From: DATGLE01 sp035294325
Lineage (GTDB): Bacteria; Chloroflexota; Ktedonobacteria; Ktedonobacterales; Ktedonobacteraceae
NCBI GenBank assembly: GCA_035294325.1
Contig: DATGLE010000229.1
Span: forward strand, 1-15,261
Length of the DNA stretch: 15,261 nt
Direction of reading: 5' to 3'
The notes beneath the pieces were generated by a model. The model made no database searches, had not been told where the DNA came from, and saw nothing but the letters and a program-made list of their open reading frames with translations. The translations under genes and the position numbers were made by a program. Of this stretch, positions 5,887 through 13,149 are shown one piece after another; position 1 is the stretch's first letter; the number at the start of each line of letters is the position of its first letter.

Positions 5887-5931
5887 CGAGAGGTACAGGA
5901 GGGCGGCTGCCCTCCTGTACCTCTCGCTATT
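5882..5931. terminator. Perfect convergent palindrome containing both stop codons
   Basis: A 23-bp stem (5882-5904 with 5909-5931) closes on a GGCT loop without mismatch. The TAG of phoU (5884-5886) pairs base for base with the TAG of the isocitrate dehydrogenase gene on the other strand (5927-5929). Only 40 bp separate the two coding regions. It is well placed to end or protect both convergent transcripts. Neither side has a real U-tract, so classical intrinsic termination is uncertain. Confidence 0.75.
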
Positions 5932-7378
5932 CCCCTGAGACCTGGGAATAACCGATCTGCCCATCGAAGGTATAGAGGTTCTCGGTCTTGATGAAGTCCA
6001 GGCCGCTCTCGCTGATGCGCTGGAGCAGGGCGATGATCTGCTGATGGCTGATCGCGCTCTTTCTGCCGGTCGCCAGGAAGCGGCAGCGCCAGTGATCGGT
6101 GGTGAAGGTTTCGGGCTGACCATGCGGCCAGAGCATCGCGCCGCGATTGGTAATCAGCGTCAGCGCGAGGTCGTCGTCGTTGCTCTGGCGCAGCGCCGCC
6201 TGCAACTGCTCCACGCTCTCCCCGCTCCAATCCAGAAAGACATCCACGCCCACCAGTTCCTTCTTCTGAACTGGCAACTGCGTGGGGGGACGGCTGGCGG
6301 CGTGCTGCGGCGACGACGTGTAGCTGACCGCCTTGAGCTGCTGCGGCTTCTGGCCCAGGCGTGCGACCACCGCATCGGCGAACTCCTTTGTGCCCACCTT
6401 CTCCTTGCTCACGCCCTCTTTATAGATGTCGTAAGTGTGGATGCCATCTTCAATCGTGCGCAGCCAGGCATTGTGCACCCGCGCGGCAACCTCCGGCTGG
6501 TCGATATGCACCAGCATCATCACCGCGCCGAGCAGCAGGCCCGACGGGTTGGCGAGGTTCTGGCCCGCGCGCCGGGGAGCCGAGCCGTGGATGGCCTCGA
6601 ACATCGCGCACTGGTCGCCGATATTGGCCGAGCCGGCCAGGCCGACGGATCCGGCGATCTGCGCCGCCACATCTGAGAGGATATCGCCGTAGAGGTTGGG
6701 CATCACCACAACGTCGAAGGTCTCGGGCTTGTCGGCAAGCTTGGCCGCACCGATATCGACGATCCAGCTCTCGTTCTCGATGTCAGGATACTCCTTCGCT
6801 ACCTCGTCGAACACGCGGTGAAAGAGTCCATCGGTCAGCTTCATGATATTGTCCTTCATGAAGCAGGTCACTTTCTTGCGATTGTGGCTCCTGGCATACT
6901 CGAACGCGTAGCGGATGATCTTTTCAGAACCCGGGCGGCTGATGAGCTTCAGGGATTCCATCATCTGCTGCGTCTGCCGGTATTCGATGCCGGTGTAGGT
7001 GTCCTCTTCGTTCTCGCGGATAATAACCACATCCATATCTGGATGCTTTGTGTCGATAAAGGGATAATAGGCGACACAGGGCCTCACGTTGGCGTAGAGG
7101 CCAAAGGTGGTGCGGGTTGTAACGTTGAGGCTCTTGTAGCCTCCTCCCTGTGGTGTCGTGATCGGGGCTTTCAAAAATACTTTCGTGCGGCGCAGCGTCT
7201 CCCAGGCGCCGGGTTCGATGCCGGAGGTGATACCGCGCAGGTAAACCTTCTCGCCCGCTTCGATAGGCTCGATCTCTATATTCGCGCCTGCCTCTGTAAT
7301 GATATGGAGCGTCGCATCCATAATTTCTGGCCCGATGCCATCGCCGTAGGCGACTGCTATGGGCGTCTTCTGTACCAT
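5927..7378 (-). CDS. icd: NADP-dependent isocitrate dehydrogenase, long Thermus/Rickettsia-type
   Basis: This 483-aa cytosolic enzyme converts isocitrate to 2-oxoglutarate and CO2 in the TCA cycle. The substrate-binding string is present: S83, N85, R89 and R99 within YKSLNVTTRTTFGLYANVRP. The catalytic tyrosine is in EDTYTGIEY (Y128) and the catalytic lysine in KDNIMK (K175). The metal aspartates lie in NLYGDILSD (D232, D236), and the cofactor loop is AIHGSAPRRAGQNLANPSG (262-280). After about residue 340 there is an extra C-terminal domain of some 140 residues, as in the Thermus thermophilus and Rickettsia enzymes and absent from E. coli Icd. The phosphorylatable loop serine of E. coli is not evident. 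AAAGGA lies 9 nt before the ATG. The gene is single and converges on phoU. NADP rather than NAD use is inferred from family type only. Confidence 0.9.
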   Translation of the reverse strand: MVQKTPIAVAYGDGIGPEIMDATLHIITEAGANIEIEPIEAGEKVYLRGITSGIEPGAWETLRRTKVFLKAPITTPQGGGYKSLNVTTRTTFGLYANVRPCVAYYPFIDTKHPDMDVVIIRENEEDTYTGIEYRQTQQMMESLKLISRPGSEKIIRYAFEYARSHNRKKVTCFMKDNIMKLTDGLFHRVFDEVAKEYPDIENESWIVDIGAAKLADKPETFDVVVMPNLYGDILSDVAAQIAGSVGLAGSANIGDQCAMFEAIHGSAPRRAGQNLANPSGLLLGAVMMLVHIDQPEVAARVHNAWLRTIEDGIHTYDIYKEGVSKEKVGTKEFADAVVARLGQKPQQLKAVSYTSSPQHAASRPPTQLPVQKKELVGVDVFLDWSGESVEQLQAALRQSNDDDLALTLITNRGAMLWPHGQPETFTTDHWRCRFLATGRKSAISHQQIIALLQRISESGLDFIKTENLYTFDGQIGYSQVSGE

Positions 7379-7410
7379 AAAGAGATCCTTTCTCTCGTCA
7401 TAAGGCGGGG

Positions 7411-7463
7411 ATTGTATTCGGGGGAACAGGTAATGTTACAGGTAACACCCCCGCTCCATTGTA
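7411..7463 (-). promoter_or_regulatory. Likely icd promoter region with paired TTACCTGT motifs
   Basis: On the minus strand there are two TACAAT boxes, at 7458-7463 (with TGG before it, an extended -10) and at 7411-7416. Between them TTACCTGT occurs twice, 12 bp apart (within 7425-7446). The first copy also forms an inverted repeat, TGTTAC-AG-GTAACA. Duplicated half-sites near a helical turn apart suggest an operator. No matching -35 boxes stand out and the regulator is unknown. Confidence 0.35.
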
Positions 7464-7526
7464 CCATACACTCTCCATGAAGGTGTCAGCTTTGCAGTGC
7501 CCTCGCCCTTTCTCGCCAGGGCGTTC

Positions 7527-7543
7527 GCGCGGCTTCGCCACGC
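7527..7543. repeat. GCGCGGC-TTC-GCCACGC mini-hairpin
   Basis: Copy of the mini-hairpin with one mismatched (C-A) position, which becomes G-U in RNA from the minus strand. It sits upstream of icd next to a GTTCGCGCGGC...CGCAAGG context shared with 8455-8482. Confidence 0.6.
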
Positions 7544-7551
7544 AAGGGATG

Positions 7552-7604
7552 TATGGTGTTTCGGGAAAAATGCGCGCTGCATGCATTTTTCCCGAAACAC
7601 CATA
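7552..7604. repeat. Perfect 22-bp stem hairpin between icd and carbonic anhydrase
   Basis: Left arm 7552-7573 (TATGGTGTTTCGGGAAAAAT then GC) pairs with 7583-7604 around a 9-nt loop. Its GGGAAAAATGC/GCATTTTTCCC core matches the other long stems, and its TATGGTGT base resembles the GGATGGTGT base at 8484-8492. It lies 35 bp downstream of the carbonic anhydrase stop, on a transcript that would run on towards the icd promoter. No U-tract follows. Confidence 0.8.
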
Positions 7605-7637
7605 TTAAGGCAGGCGAGTATCGGGAACAGGGCACCT

Positions 7638-8213
7638 CTATACACTACCCCTTGAGTCGCGGTCTACCAGCGTTAGCTCGCCGCTATTGATATCGATAAC
7701 GAGGCCGTGAACGGGTATGCGCGGCAGGAACGGGCTGTTGCGAATGACATTGACGACCTCTTTGACGTTGATATGCACATCCTGAAAGCCGCCGAGCCAC
7801 CGGATCAGTCCGTTGACATCGCCCAATTTCTGCTGCTCGATCAATTGCTGCGGATCGACGCCGAGCGCCTGCATGGAGGCCGTCAGCGCCGTCGCATCGA
7901 TATGCGCCAGCCCACACTGCGTATGGCCGATCACCAGTACCTCGCGCACGCCGAGCAGGTAGACGCCGCCGGCCAGCGAGCGGATGAGGTCGCTGGCGGC
8001 GCCGGCGCGCTCCGGTTCCGAAATAGTCGCGCCTGCCGTGCGCAGTTCCAGCACGTCGCCGCGCTCCAGGCCGAGCGCGTCCTCAAACATCTGCACCAAC
8101 CGGCAGTCCATGCAGGTCACAACCGCCGTATGTTTGCGCGGCGCGTGCCCCACTGGCGCGAGCCTGTGTTGCTGTAGAAAACGCCGGTTACTGGCAAGAA
8201 ATTCATCAAGCAT
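7638..8213 (-). CDS. Beta-class carbonic anhydrase
   Basis: This 191-aa enzyme reversibly hydrates CO2 to bicarbonate. The beta-class zinc site is complete: C34 and D36-C37-R38 in CMDCRL, and H97 with C100 in HTQCGL. The Asp-Arg dyad (D36, R38) is the activity switch of the class. The size and the RTAGATISE (58-66) block point to the small beta-CA subgroup, like M. tuberculosis Rv1284. There is no signal peptide, so it is cytosolic and probably supplies bicarbonate for carboxylations. The start is supported by GAAGGAAAG about 8 nt upstream. No transporter or carboxysome gene is nearby, so it is likely a housekeeping copy. The gene runs towards icd on the same strand with a 259-bp gap, so co-transcription is possible but unproven. 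Confidence 0.92.
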   Translation of the reverse strand: MLDEFLASNRRFLQQHRLAPVGHAPRKHTAVVTCMDCRLVQMFEDALGLERGDVLELRTAGATISEPERAGAASDLIRSLAGGVYLLGVREVLVIGHTQCGLAHIDATALTASMQALGVDPQQLIEQQKLGDVNGLIRWLGGFQDVHINVKEVVNVIRNSPFLPRIPVHGLVIDINSGELTLVDRDSRGSV

Positions 8214-8258
8214 AACAAATCTTTCCTTCCCTCGATTTTAAGAGGACATTCCTCTCCT

Positions 8259-8334
8259 GCGCAGCTGCGCGATCAATCGCGCCGCGTTGGGCCTGTAAAG
8301 CGCCTTCATGGCGCGGTTGATCGCGCAGCTGCGC
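8259..8334. repeat. Large GCGCAGCTGCGC palindrome upstream of carbonic anhydrase
   Basis: Arms 8259-8283 and 8310-8334 (25 bp) pair with only one G-T mismatch. The left arm begins GCGCAGCTGCGCGATCAATC. Each arm contains a smaller palindrome, GCGCAGCTGCGC, and the 26-bp loop holds part of a further GCGCC-TTCAT-GGCGC hairpin. It lies between the carbonic anhydrase start (8213) and its probable promoter (8341-8370). Confidence 0.8.
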
Positions 8335-8340
8335 ACATAT

Positions 8341-8370
8341 ATTGTGTCCTGTAAAATGATAAAAGCGCAA
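8341..8370 (-). promoter_or_regulatory. Candidate carbonic anhydrase promoter
   Basis: On the minus strand TTGCGC (8365-8370) precedes CACAAT (8341-8346) by 18 bp, in an AT-rich patch. If real, the leader would be about 120 nt and contain the 8259-8334 palindrome. Matches are moderate, so this stays tentative. Confidence 0.3.
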
Positions 8371-8460
8371 CCCTCCTTTTTGTGGGATACAATGATAGGA
8401 AATTGGACACATTCTCAGAGGCATCTGGTGCTCAGCCTCACCTGCTCTCGCCGAATAGTC

Positions 8461-8477
8461 GCGCGGCGAAGCCGCGC
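8461..8477. repeat. GCGCGGC-GAA-GCCGCGC mini-hairpin
   Basis: Perfect 7-bp stem, immediately before the 29-bp hairpin at 8481. The order mini-hairpin, CAAGG, ATGGTGT-type long stem is the same as at 7527-7604. Confidence 0.75.
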
Positions 8478-8480
8478 AAG

Positions 8481-8541
8481 GAATGGATGGTGTCTGATGG
8501 AAAATGTGCGGAGCACATTTTCCATCAGACACCATCCATTC
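8481..8541. repeat. Perfect 29-bp stem hairpin with GGA loop
   Basis: Arms 8481-8509 and 8513-8541 are exact reverse complements around a 3-nt loop, the longest perfect stem in the window. The apical GGAAAATGTGC/GCACATTTTCC is homologous to the other long stems but has changed G-C to A-T pairs on both sides. It lies 44 bp before the nucleotidyltransferase start codon, with a GGCGAGCGCCGCAGGCGC module in between (8542-8561). Confidence 0.85.
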
Positions 8542-8584
8542 GGCGAGCGCCGCAGGCGCGAGTACGCGAGGGAGTGGATCATCT

Positions 8585-9136
8585 ATGAACACATCTGAAC
8601 CTTTCGTGCAACAGAGCCACACGGAAATGCGCGCCGGCGATGCCATTCAACTCTTGCAGCTTTTTGAGCGGCACGGGATCGATGTCGTCGTCGATGGTGG
8701 CTGGGGCGTAGATGCGCTGCTGGGCGAACAAACCCGTCCGCACAACGATTTAGATATCGCTATCCAGCACGAAGATGTTCCAACGCTGCGTGCGCTGCTT
8801 GAGGTGCAGGGCTACAGCGAGGTCCCCCGCGACCATTCCTGGGCATGTAATTTCGTCATGGGGGATGATAAGGGGCATGAGGTGGATATTCACTCGTTCG
8901 CATTTGATGAGCATGGAAATCTGATCTTCGGCGTGCAATATCCGTTCGATTCGTTGAACGGAACCGGGTCAATCCAGGGCTATGCGGTGAAGTGCATTAC
9001 ACCCGAATGGATGGTGAAGTTTCATACTGGTTACGAAGTTGATGAGAATGATTATCGCGATACCGCTGCCCTCTGCGAGCGCTTCGGCCTCCCTCTGCCT
9101 GTTGAATACGAACGATTTAGATTTCCGGCGCCATAG
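8585..9136 (+). CDS. Aminoglycoside/lincosamide nucleotidyltransferase-family protein
   Basis: This 183-aa protein has the minimal nucleotidyltransferase fold. It shows DGGWGVD (37-43), the catalytic pair in HNDLD (D55, D57), and a third acidic residue in EVDIH (D101). The same order is found in LinA-type lincosamide and ANT(2'')-type aminoglycoside nucleotidyltransferases, which inactivate drugs by transferring AMP from ATP. The FHTGYEVDENDYRD segment (about 152-165) resembles the LinA C-terminal FHSGYDLTETDHFD. Whether it confers resistance or modifies a cellular substrate cannot be read from sequence. The ATG at 8585 is chosen because upstream in-frame codons lie within the hairpin array; GAGGGAG is about 10 nt upstream, so the ribosome site directly follows the repeats. 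It may be co-transcribed with the next gene. Confidence 0.8.
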   Translation: MNTSEPFVQQSHTEMRAGDAIQLLQLFERHGIDVVVDGGWGVDALLGEQTRPHNDLDIAIQHEDVPTLRALLEVQGYSEVPRDHSWACNFVMGDDKGHEVDIHSFAFDEHGNLIFGVQYPFDSLNGTGSIQGYAVKCITPEWMVKFHTGYEVDENDYRDTAALCERFGLPLPVEYERFRFPAP

Positions 9137-9143
9137 CCGGTTC

Positions 9144-9156
9144 GCGCCTGCGGCGC
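9144..9156. repeat. GCGCC-TGC-GGCGC mini-hairpin after the nucleotidyltransferase
   Basis: Within TTCGCGCCTGCGGCGCTCGC (9141-9160), a module that recurs on the minus strand at 8542-8561 and, with one change in the loop, at 14216-14237. Here it is in the 3' untranslated region 8 bp after the stop codon. A second small stem, GCTGGT/ACCAGC, follows at about 9165-9184. Confidence 0.6.
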
Positions 9157-9266
9157 TCGCTAGCGCTGGTATCAGAAACCAGCAACAAATGGGGAGCTAC
9201 ACTCGTATTTCAGCTAAAGAGGTTTTTTACAGATATCAATATGTTCGATAAAAGGATGGCAAGCAT

Positions 9267-9563
9267 ATGAAGAAAGAGAAGAAATTTTCCCGTAAAGTGC
9301 TGAATTTCACCTGGGGCGCAAGCGTGGCAGCCCTGGTCGGCATGGCTATCATGGAGCAACTGAACCGCCCGCCGCAGGAACGGACCTGGCATGGCAGCGT
9401 TTTCGGCATCCCTTACGATTTTCGCCCGCCGACGCCCGAACGGCTGCGTGACGAGTTCTGGAATAAGAACACCTCGCGCATCTTTGTGCCGCACGCGTTC
9501 GGCCTGGGCTGGGGCATCAATTTCTACCCCCTGGTTCATCCAGAGACGCGCACAGAAGCATAG
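9267..9563 (+). CDS. Small membrane-anchored DUF5808-like protein
   Basis: This 98-aa hypothetical protein has a basic N-terminus (MKKEKKFSRK), one predicted transmembrane helix (about 13-31), and a conserved-looking C-terminal segment. FWNKNTSRIFVPHAFGLGWG (64-83) followed by INFYPLVHP resembles the DUF5808 pattern WNPDDPRIFVP...GWTLNF. Proteins with that domain are membrane proteins of unknown function. The ATG is well supported by AAAGGA about 9 nt upstream. It follows the nucleotidyltransferase by 130 bp on the same strand and may have its own weak promoter (TTTTTA...GATAAA before 9255). I do not know its role; the DUF assignment is from memory of the motif. Confidence 0.7.
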   Translation: MKKEKKFSRKVLNFTWGASVAALVGMAIMEQLNRPPQERTWHGSVFGIPYDFRPPTPERLRDEFWNKNTSRIFVPHAFGLGWGINFYPLVHPETRTEA

Positions 9564-9646
9564 GGATGCGATTGTGATTTATAACGATAACGACCAGTAT
9601 CGTGGTGCGGGACTGTGCGGCGCTTGATAGGAATGCCGGGATTGGT

Positions 9647-9809
9647 GTAGGGGCGCGGCGTAGGCCGGGTGATTGGGCTGGGCGGTGGGGGCCGTGCGCA
9701 AGCCCGCTCCCCGGTTGCCAAAAACGCATGGTGGATGTTCAGGAAAAGCGGGCTTGCGCTTCGGCCCCCACCACCCCATACCTCCTCCCAACCGGCGCCG
9801 CGCCCCTAC
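9647..9809. repeat. 163-bp imperfect inverted repeat (MITE-like) between convergent genes
   Basis: The ends are GTAGGGGCGCGGCG and, inverted, CGCCGCGCCCCTAC. Inner arms GGGGGCC...GCGCAAGCCCGCT and AGCGGGCTTGCGC...GGCCCCC pair around a loop of about 38 bp. The whole element can fold into one long imperfect stem. The same GTAGGGGCGC end is present in the 73-bp repeats at 3315 and 3533. It separates the DUF5808-like gene from the permease gene end and could serve as a 3' structure for both. No coding capacity is supported in 9564-9861. Confidence 0.7.
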
Positions 9810-9861
9810 CATCCCCGATCTTGAACGCTAAATGTCGTCATCACGCAGCCCTGCACAAACC

Positions 9862-12800
9862 TTATTGATAGCGCAGCGCCTCCGCCGGGGCGACGCGGCC
9901 CGCCTGCCACGCGGGGAGGACCGCTCCGAGCAGCGAGGCCAGCAGCGCAACACCGACGATGATGAAGATCTGCTGCCAGGGCACGCTGAAGAAGAGGCCC
10001 GTCTGATACTGCTCGAAGAAGTTAGCGGCGAAGACGTTGCGGGCCAGAATCAGGCCGAGCGTGACGCCAAGTATGCTGCCGAGCACGCCGATGAGGAACG
10101 ATTCGAGCAGGAAGGCACCCTGCACCATGCGCCGCGAGCAGCCCAGCGCGCGCAGCATGCCGATCTGCTGGCGCCGCTCGATCACCGCGCGCGTCCCCGT
10201 AATCGCCAGTGCCGCCACGCCGAGCAGCAGCGTCACGCCTACAACTCCTAGCAGGACGTTGCTCAGGAAGATACGCGGGCCGCGCACCTGCAAGATCGCA
10301 TCCTCCAGTACCGTTGTCTCCAGTCCATAGTCGAGGTAGGCCGAACCGAGCTTCAGCGCCAGCGCGCGCTTATTCTGCCCCGGCGCGATCTTGAAGTAGT
10401 ACGACTGGGATGCGGGCGTTCCTATCGTGCTTATGTTTACGCCGCCGATATTGCTGCCAGCATCCAGGTTGCCGATGCTCGCGCTGCTATACGACGACTG
10501 CGGAATGTAGAGGCCGAAATGCGCGCTATCGCTGTTATCGACGATGCCGATGATGGTCAGCTTCACCGATTGGTGGCCTTGCAAGCCGACCACCCACACG
10601 GGAATGGCCGGGAAGCTCTTCTCGCCCTGGTAGACGCCGCTCACCGTGAATGTATACTGCGGATCGAAGCCGGGCGGCGTGGCCGGCGCGTTGGCCTGGT
10701 CAGCCGAGGGCGAGTTCGGATCGTAGACCGGGGTGTTGGAGAAGGTAGCGGGATTGTCGGGCAGCGCGCTGCTATCGATGAGCGCGTAGTTGGGGTGCGT
10801 TTGCAGCGCCTGCCAGATGGCGCCATCGCTATCGAAGCCGCGAGCGCGGGCCGTCAGGTGCAGGCCGTAGCCCTGCAAGAAGCCTCCGCTCACCACCTGC
10901 GCCGGGTAGAGCGTCCAGCGCGGCGTTTGCGCGCTCAACTGGATCACGCCCACCGCCGTCGTCCGCTTCATGCCTATCGCTGTAAAGGCGTTGGGATCGA
11001 TGCCGTGCTGCTTCAGCGAGGAGGCCAGGTCGGGTACGGGCTTGAAATAGGGCGTGGCCTGGATATCGTAGCCGCCCGTCTGCGCGCTGATGCTGACGTA
11101 GGTGTTCTGCATAGCGCTGGTCACGACGGCCATTACCGCCATCGCGAAGACGACGAGGCTGAACATGATCACGCTCAGGGACGTGCGGAAGCGCCGGTGC
11201 AGTGGATAGGCGGAGGCCAGTTTTCCCACCGCATACGCGCCGGGCAGGCGCGAGCAGAGCACCAGCAGCGGGCGCACGATCACGCCGGCATTCGCGACCA
11301 GCGCCCACACGGCTCCCAGCACCATCATCGTCCCCGCGACAAAGAAGATCTCGATGCCGCCCTGGAAACGTGGCAGGCCCAGGGCACTCAGCGTATCGAA
11401 GGGCAGCGCCCAGTACGCGAGGAGCGTCAGGCCCATCAGCGCGGAGAAGAGGGCATTTAGCTTCTTATCCAGCGTGCGCGGCGGCTCCCGATGCAGGCCC
11501 CGCGCTACCAGCACGATCAGGCGATGACAGAGCGCGCGCAGCAGCAGGCCCGCGCCGATGACCACCAGCGAGAAGCCGAGCGAGAAGGGAATAATCTCCA
11601 GATTATCCAGCCCCTGCTGCATCAGCCAGAGGCCCGCCAGCAGTGGCACAATGCCCAGCATGATGAGCGAGTATACGAAGCCGACCAGGACATCGGGAAT
11701 AAGCTCCAGCGAGATGCGCCGTACCCGCCGGAAGCTCGCGCGTTCGGCGATGGTCTGTACAAGCTGGCGCAGCAGTTGCAGCAGGCGCGAGGCCAGTTCA
11801 CGCAGCGAAAGCGGAGCGTGCGACGGCTCCGGCTGGTCGCGCATCGCCTCTACTATGGTCATGCGACTGACCAGCCAGGAGGAGAGCGCCACCGAGAGGA
11901 AGGTGAAGATGACGCCCAGGCAGTACGCGATGATAAGACTGTGCGGCTGAAATTTCAGCTTGAGCGGAAAGTTGAAGCTCTCCAGCAGCGGGCTGAGCAG
12001 GTTCACGAGCAGCGCGCCCGCGCCGATGCCAACGAGCAGGCCGACAAACGAGGAGAGCAGGTCGTAGATCATGCCCTCGAAGAGAAACATCAGCACAAGA
12101 TGACGGCGCTGCACGCCTATCGCCCGCGCCATGCCCATCTCAGCACGCCGCTCGGCGGCCAGCAGCACGAAGATCAGGAAGATGAGCAGCAGGCCAATCG
12201 CCAGAGAGAAAAGCGCGAATAGCGTGAAGATGCGCGTGAAGATATTCTGAGCTGTCTCTGAGTCCTGCACTCCCTGCTGCTGAACCGGGATTACATGCAC
12301 GTTGCGGGGAAGCCACTGATTTACCGCGTCCGTCACCTCGTCGGTGAGCGAGATGGCGGAGAGGCCGCTGCCACGATTGGCAATGAAGATCTGGTTGATG
12401 CCGTCGCCGGCCCTCTCGATGCGCTCGAAGGTGCGCAGTTTGCCGAGCATAAATGAATTATCGCCCACCAGGCCATTGTTGCCAACGATGCCAGCGACGT
12501 GCATCCTGTAGCGCCGCCCCGGCCAGCGCTGCGAGTACAGGTAGAGCGTGTCGCCGGTCCGTGCGTTGAGCAACTGCGCCAGCGTCTGGTTGAGATAGAC
12601 GCCATCGGGCGGCAGGCTGGCGATGGTTACGTGCCGCTTCGTGCTCTGCTCCTGCATGCCGCCGAAGCCCTGCTCGCTTCCAGGCAGCACCGCCAGCAGC
12701 GTAACGTTTGAACGCACCTGGCGCGAGGTCTCGTCCGCGATGAGCAGATTGCGCTCGCGCAGAGCGGCCCCCAGCGCTACAATATTGGGATCGTGCTGCG

Positions 12801-13149
12801 CGGCCCGGCGCAGAGCGTAGAAGACATCATCGCGGTAGAGGCCGAGATCACCGGAGCCGCCCTCGATCAGCTCGTCAACGCTGCCCCAGTTGTAGATCGC
12901 CACGCTCTGCACGCCGGCCAGCATCACATCTCCGGTAGCCATCACACTTGAGAGCAGCGTCGTCGAGAGCATGAGCGCGAAGACGATCAGCGCCATCTGC
13001 ATGCGCCGGCGCGGGATGTTGCGAATGCCGATCTTGAAGAAAAGGGCGTTGGCAAGGGCCAGCAGCAGCACGCCGCCGACGATGACGCCGGTAATCACCA
13101 TCAAGATCTGTGTGAGCGTATCGATGGGAACGCCGAAGAATTCTGTCAT
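9862..13149 (-). CDS. Large double-FtsX-domain ABC transporter permease
   Basis: This 1095-aa integral membrane protein has one N-terminal helix (about 15-38) and a second at 52-75. An extracytoplasmic MacB-like domain (about 76-300) follows. The first FtsX core (about 305-435) contains the cytoplasmic signature RRAEMGMARAIGVQRRHLVL (334-353). A central set of helices (about 488-632) comes next, then another helix (655-680) and a second extracytoplasmic domain (about 683-955). The second FtsX core (about 960-1085) has ERRQQIGMLRALGCSRRM. This duplicated layout is that of LolC/E- or MacB-type exporters, in which an ATPase drives lipoprotein, lipid or peptide movement across the envelope. No cognate ATPase is next to it. 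Its ATG overlaps the SGNH gene stop codon in ATGA, implying translational coupling. The substrate is unknown. Confidence 0.88.
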   Translation of the reverse strand: MTEFFGVPIDTLTQILMVITGVIVGGVLLLALANALFFKIGIRNIPRRRMQMALIVFALMLSTTLLSSVMATGDVMLAGVQSVAIYNWGSVDELIEGGSGDLGLYRDDVFYALRRAAQHDPNIVALGAALRERNLLIADETSRQVRSNVTLLAVLPGSEQGFGGMQEQSTKRHVTIASLPPDGVYLNQTLAQLLNARTGDTLYLYSQRWPGRRYRMHVAGIVGNNGLVGDNSFMLGKLRTFERIERAGDGINQIFIANRGSGLSAISLTDEVTDAVNQWLPRNVHVIPVQQQGVQDSETAQNIFTRIFTLFALFSLAIGLLLIFLIFVLLAAERRAEMGMARAIGVQRRHLVLMFLFEGMIYDLLSSFVGLLVGIGAGALLVNLLSPLLESFNFPLKLKFQPHSLIIAYCLGVIFTFLSVALSSWLVSRMTIVEAMRDQPEPSHAPLSLRELASRLLQLLRQLVQTIAERASFRRVRRISLELIPDVLVGFVYSLIMLGIVPLLAGLWLMQQGLDNLEIIPFSLGFSLVVIGAGLLLRALCHRLIVLVARGLHREPPRTLDKKLNALFSALMGLTLLAYWALPFDTLSALGLPRFQGGIEIFFVAGTMMVLGAVWALVANAGVIVRPLLVLCSRLPGAYAVGKLASAYPLHRRFRTSLSVIMFSLVVFAMAVMAVVTSAMQNTYVSISAQTGGYDIQATPYFKPVPDLASSLKQHGIDPNAFTAIGMKRTTAVGVIQLSAQTPRWTLYPAQVVSGGFLQGYGLHLTARARGFDSDGAIWQALQTHPNYALIDSSALPDNPATFSNTPVYDPNSPSADQANAPATPPGFDPQYTFTVSGVYQGEKSFPAIPVWVVGLQGHQSVKLTIIGIVDNSDSAHFGLYIPQSSYSSASIGNLDAGSNIGGVNISTIGTPASQSYYFKIAPGQNKRALALKLGSAYLDYGLETTVLEDAILQVRGPRIFLSNVLLGVVGVTLLLGVAALAITGTRAVIERRQQIGMLRALGCSRRMVQGAFLLESFLIGVLGSILGVTLGLILARNVFAANFFEQYQTGLFFSVPWQQIFIIVGVALLASLLGAVLPAWQAGRVAPAEALRYQ

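Noticed and set aside
5086..6123. 345-aa open frame antisense to phoU and the end of icd
   Set aside because: It overlaps two confidently assigned genes on the opposite strand and has no recognisable motif or ribosome site.
10519..12222. Long plus-strand open frames of 313 and 243 aa inside the permease region
   Set aside because: They are antisense to the continuous double-FtsX permease, with Arg/His/Gln-rich composition typical of shadow frames in GC-rich DNA.
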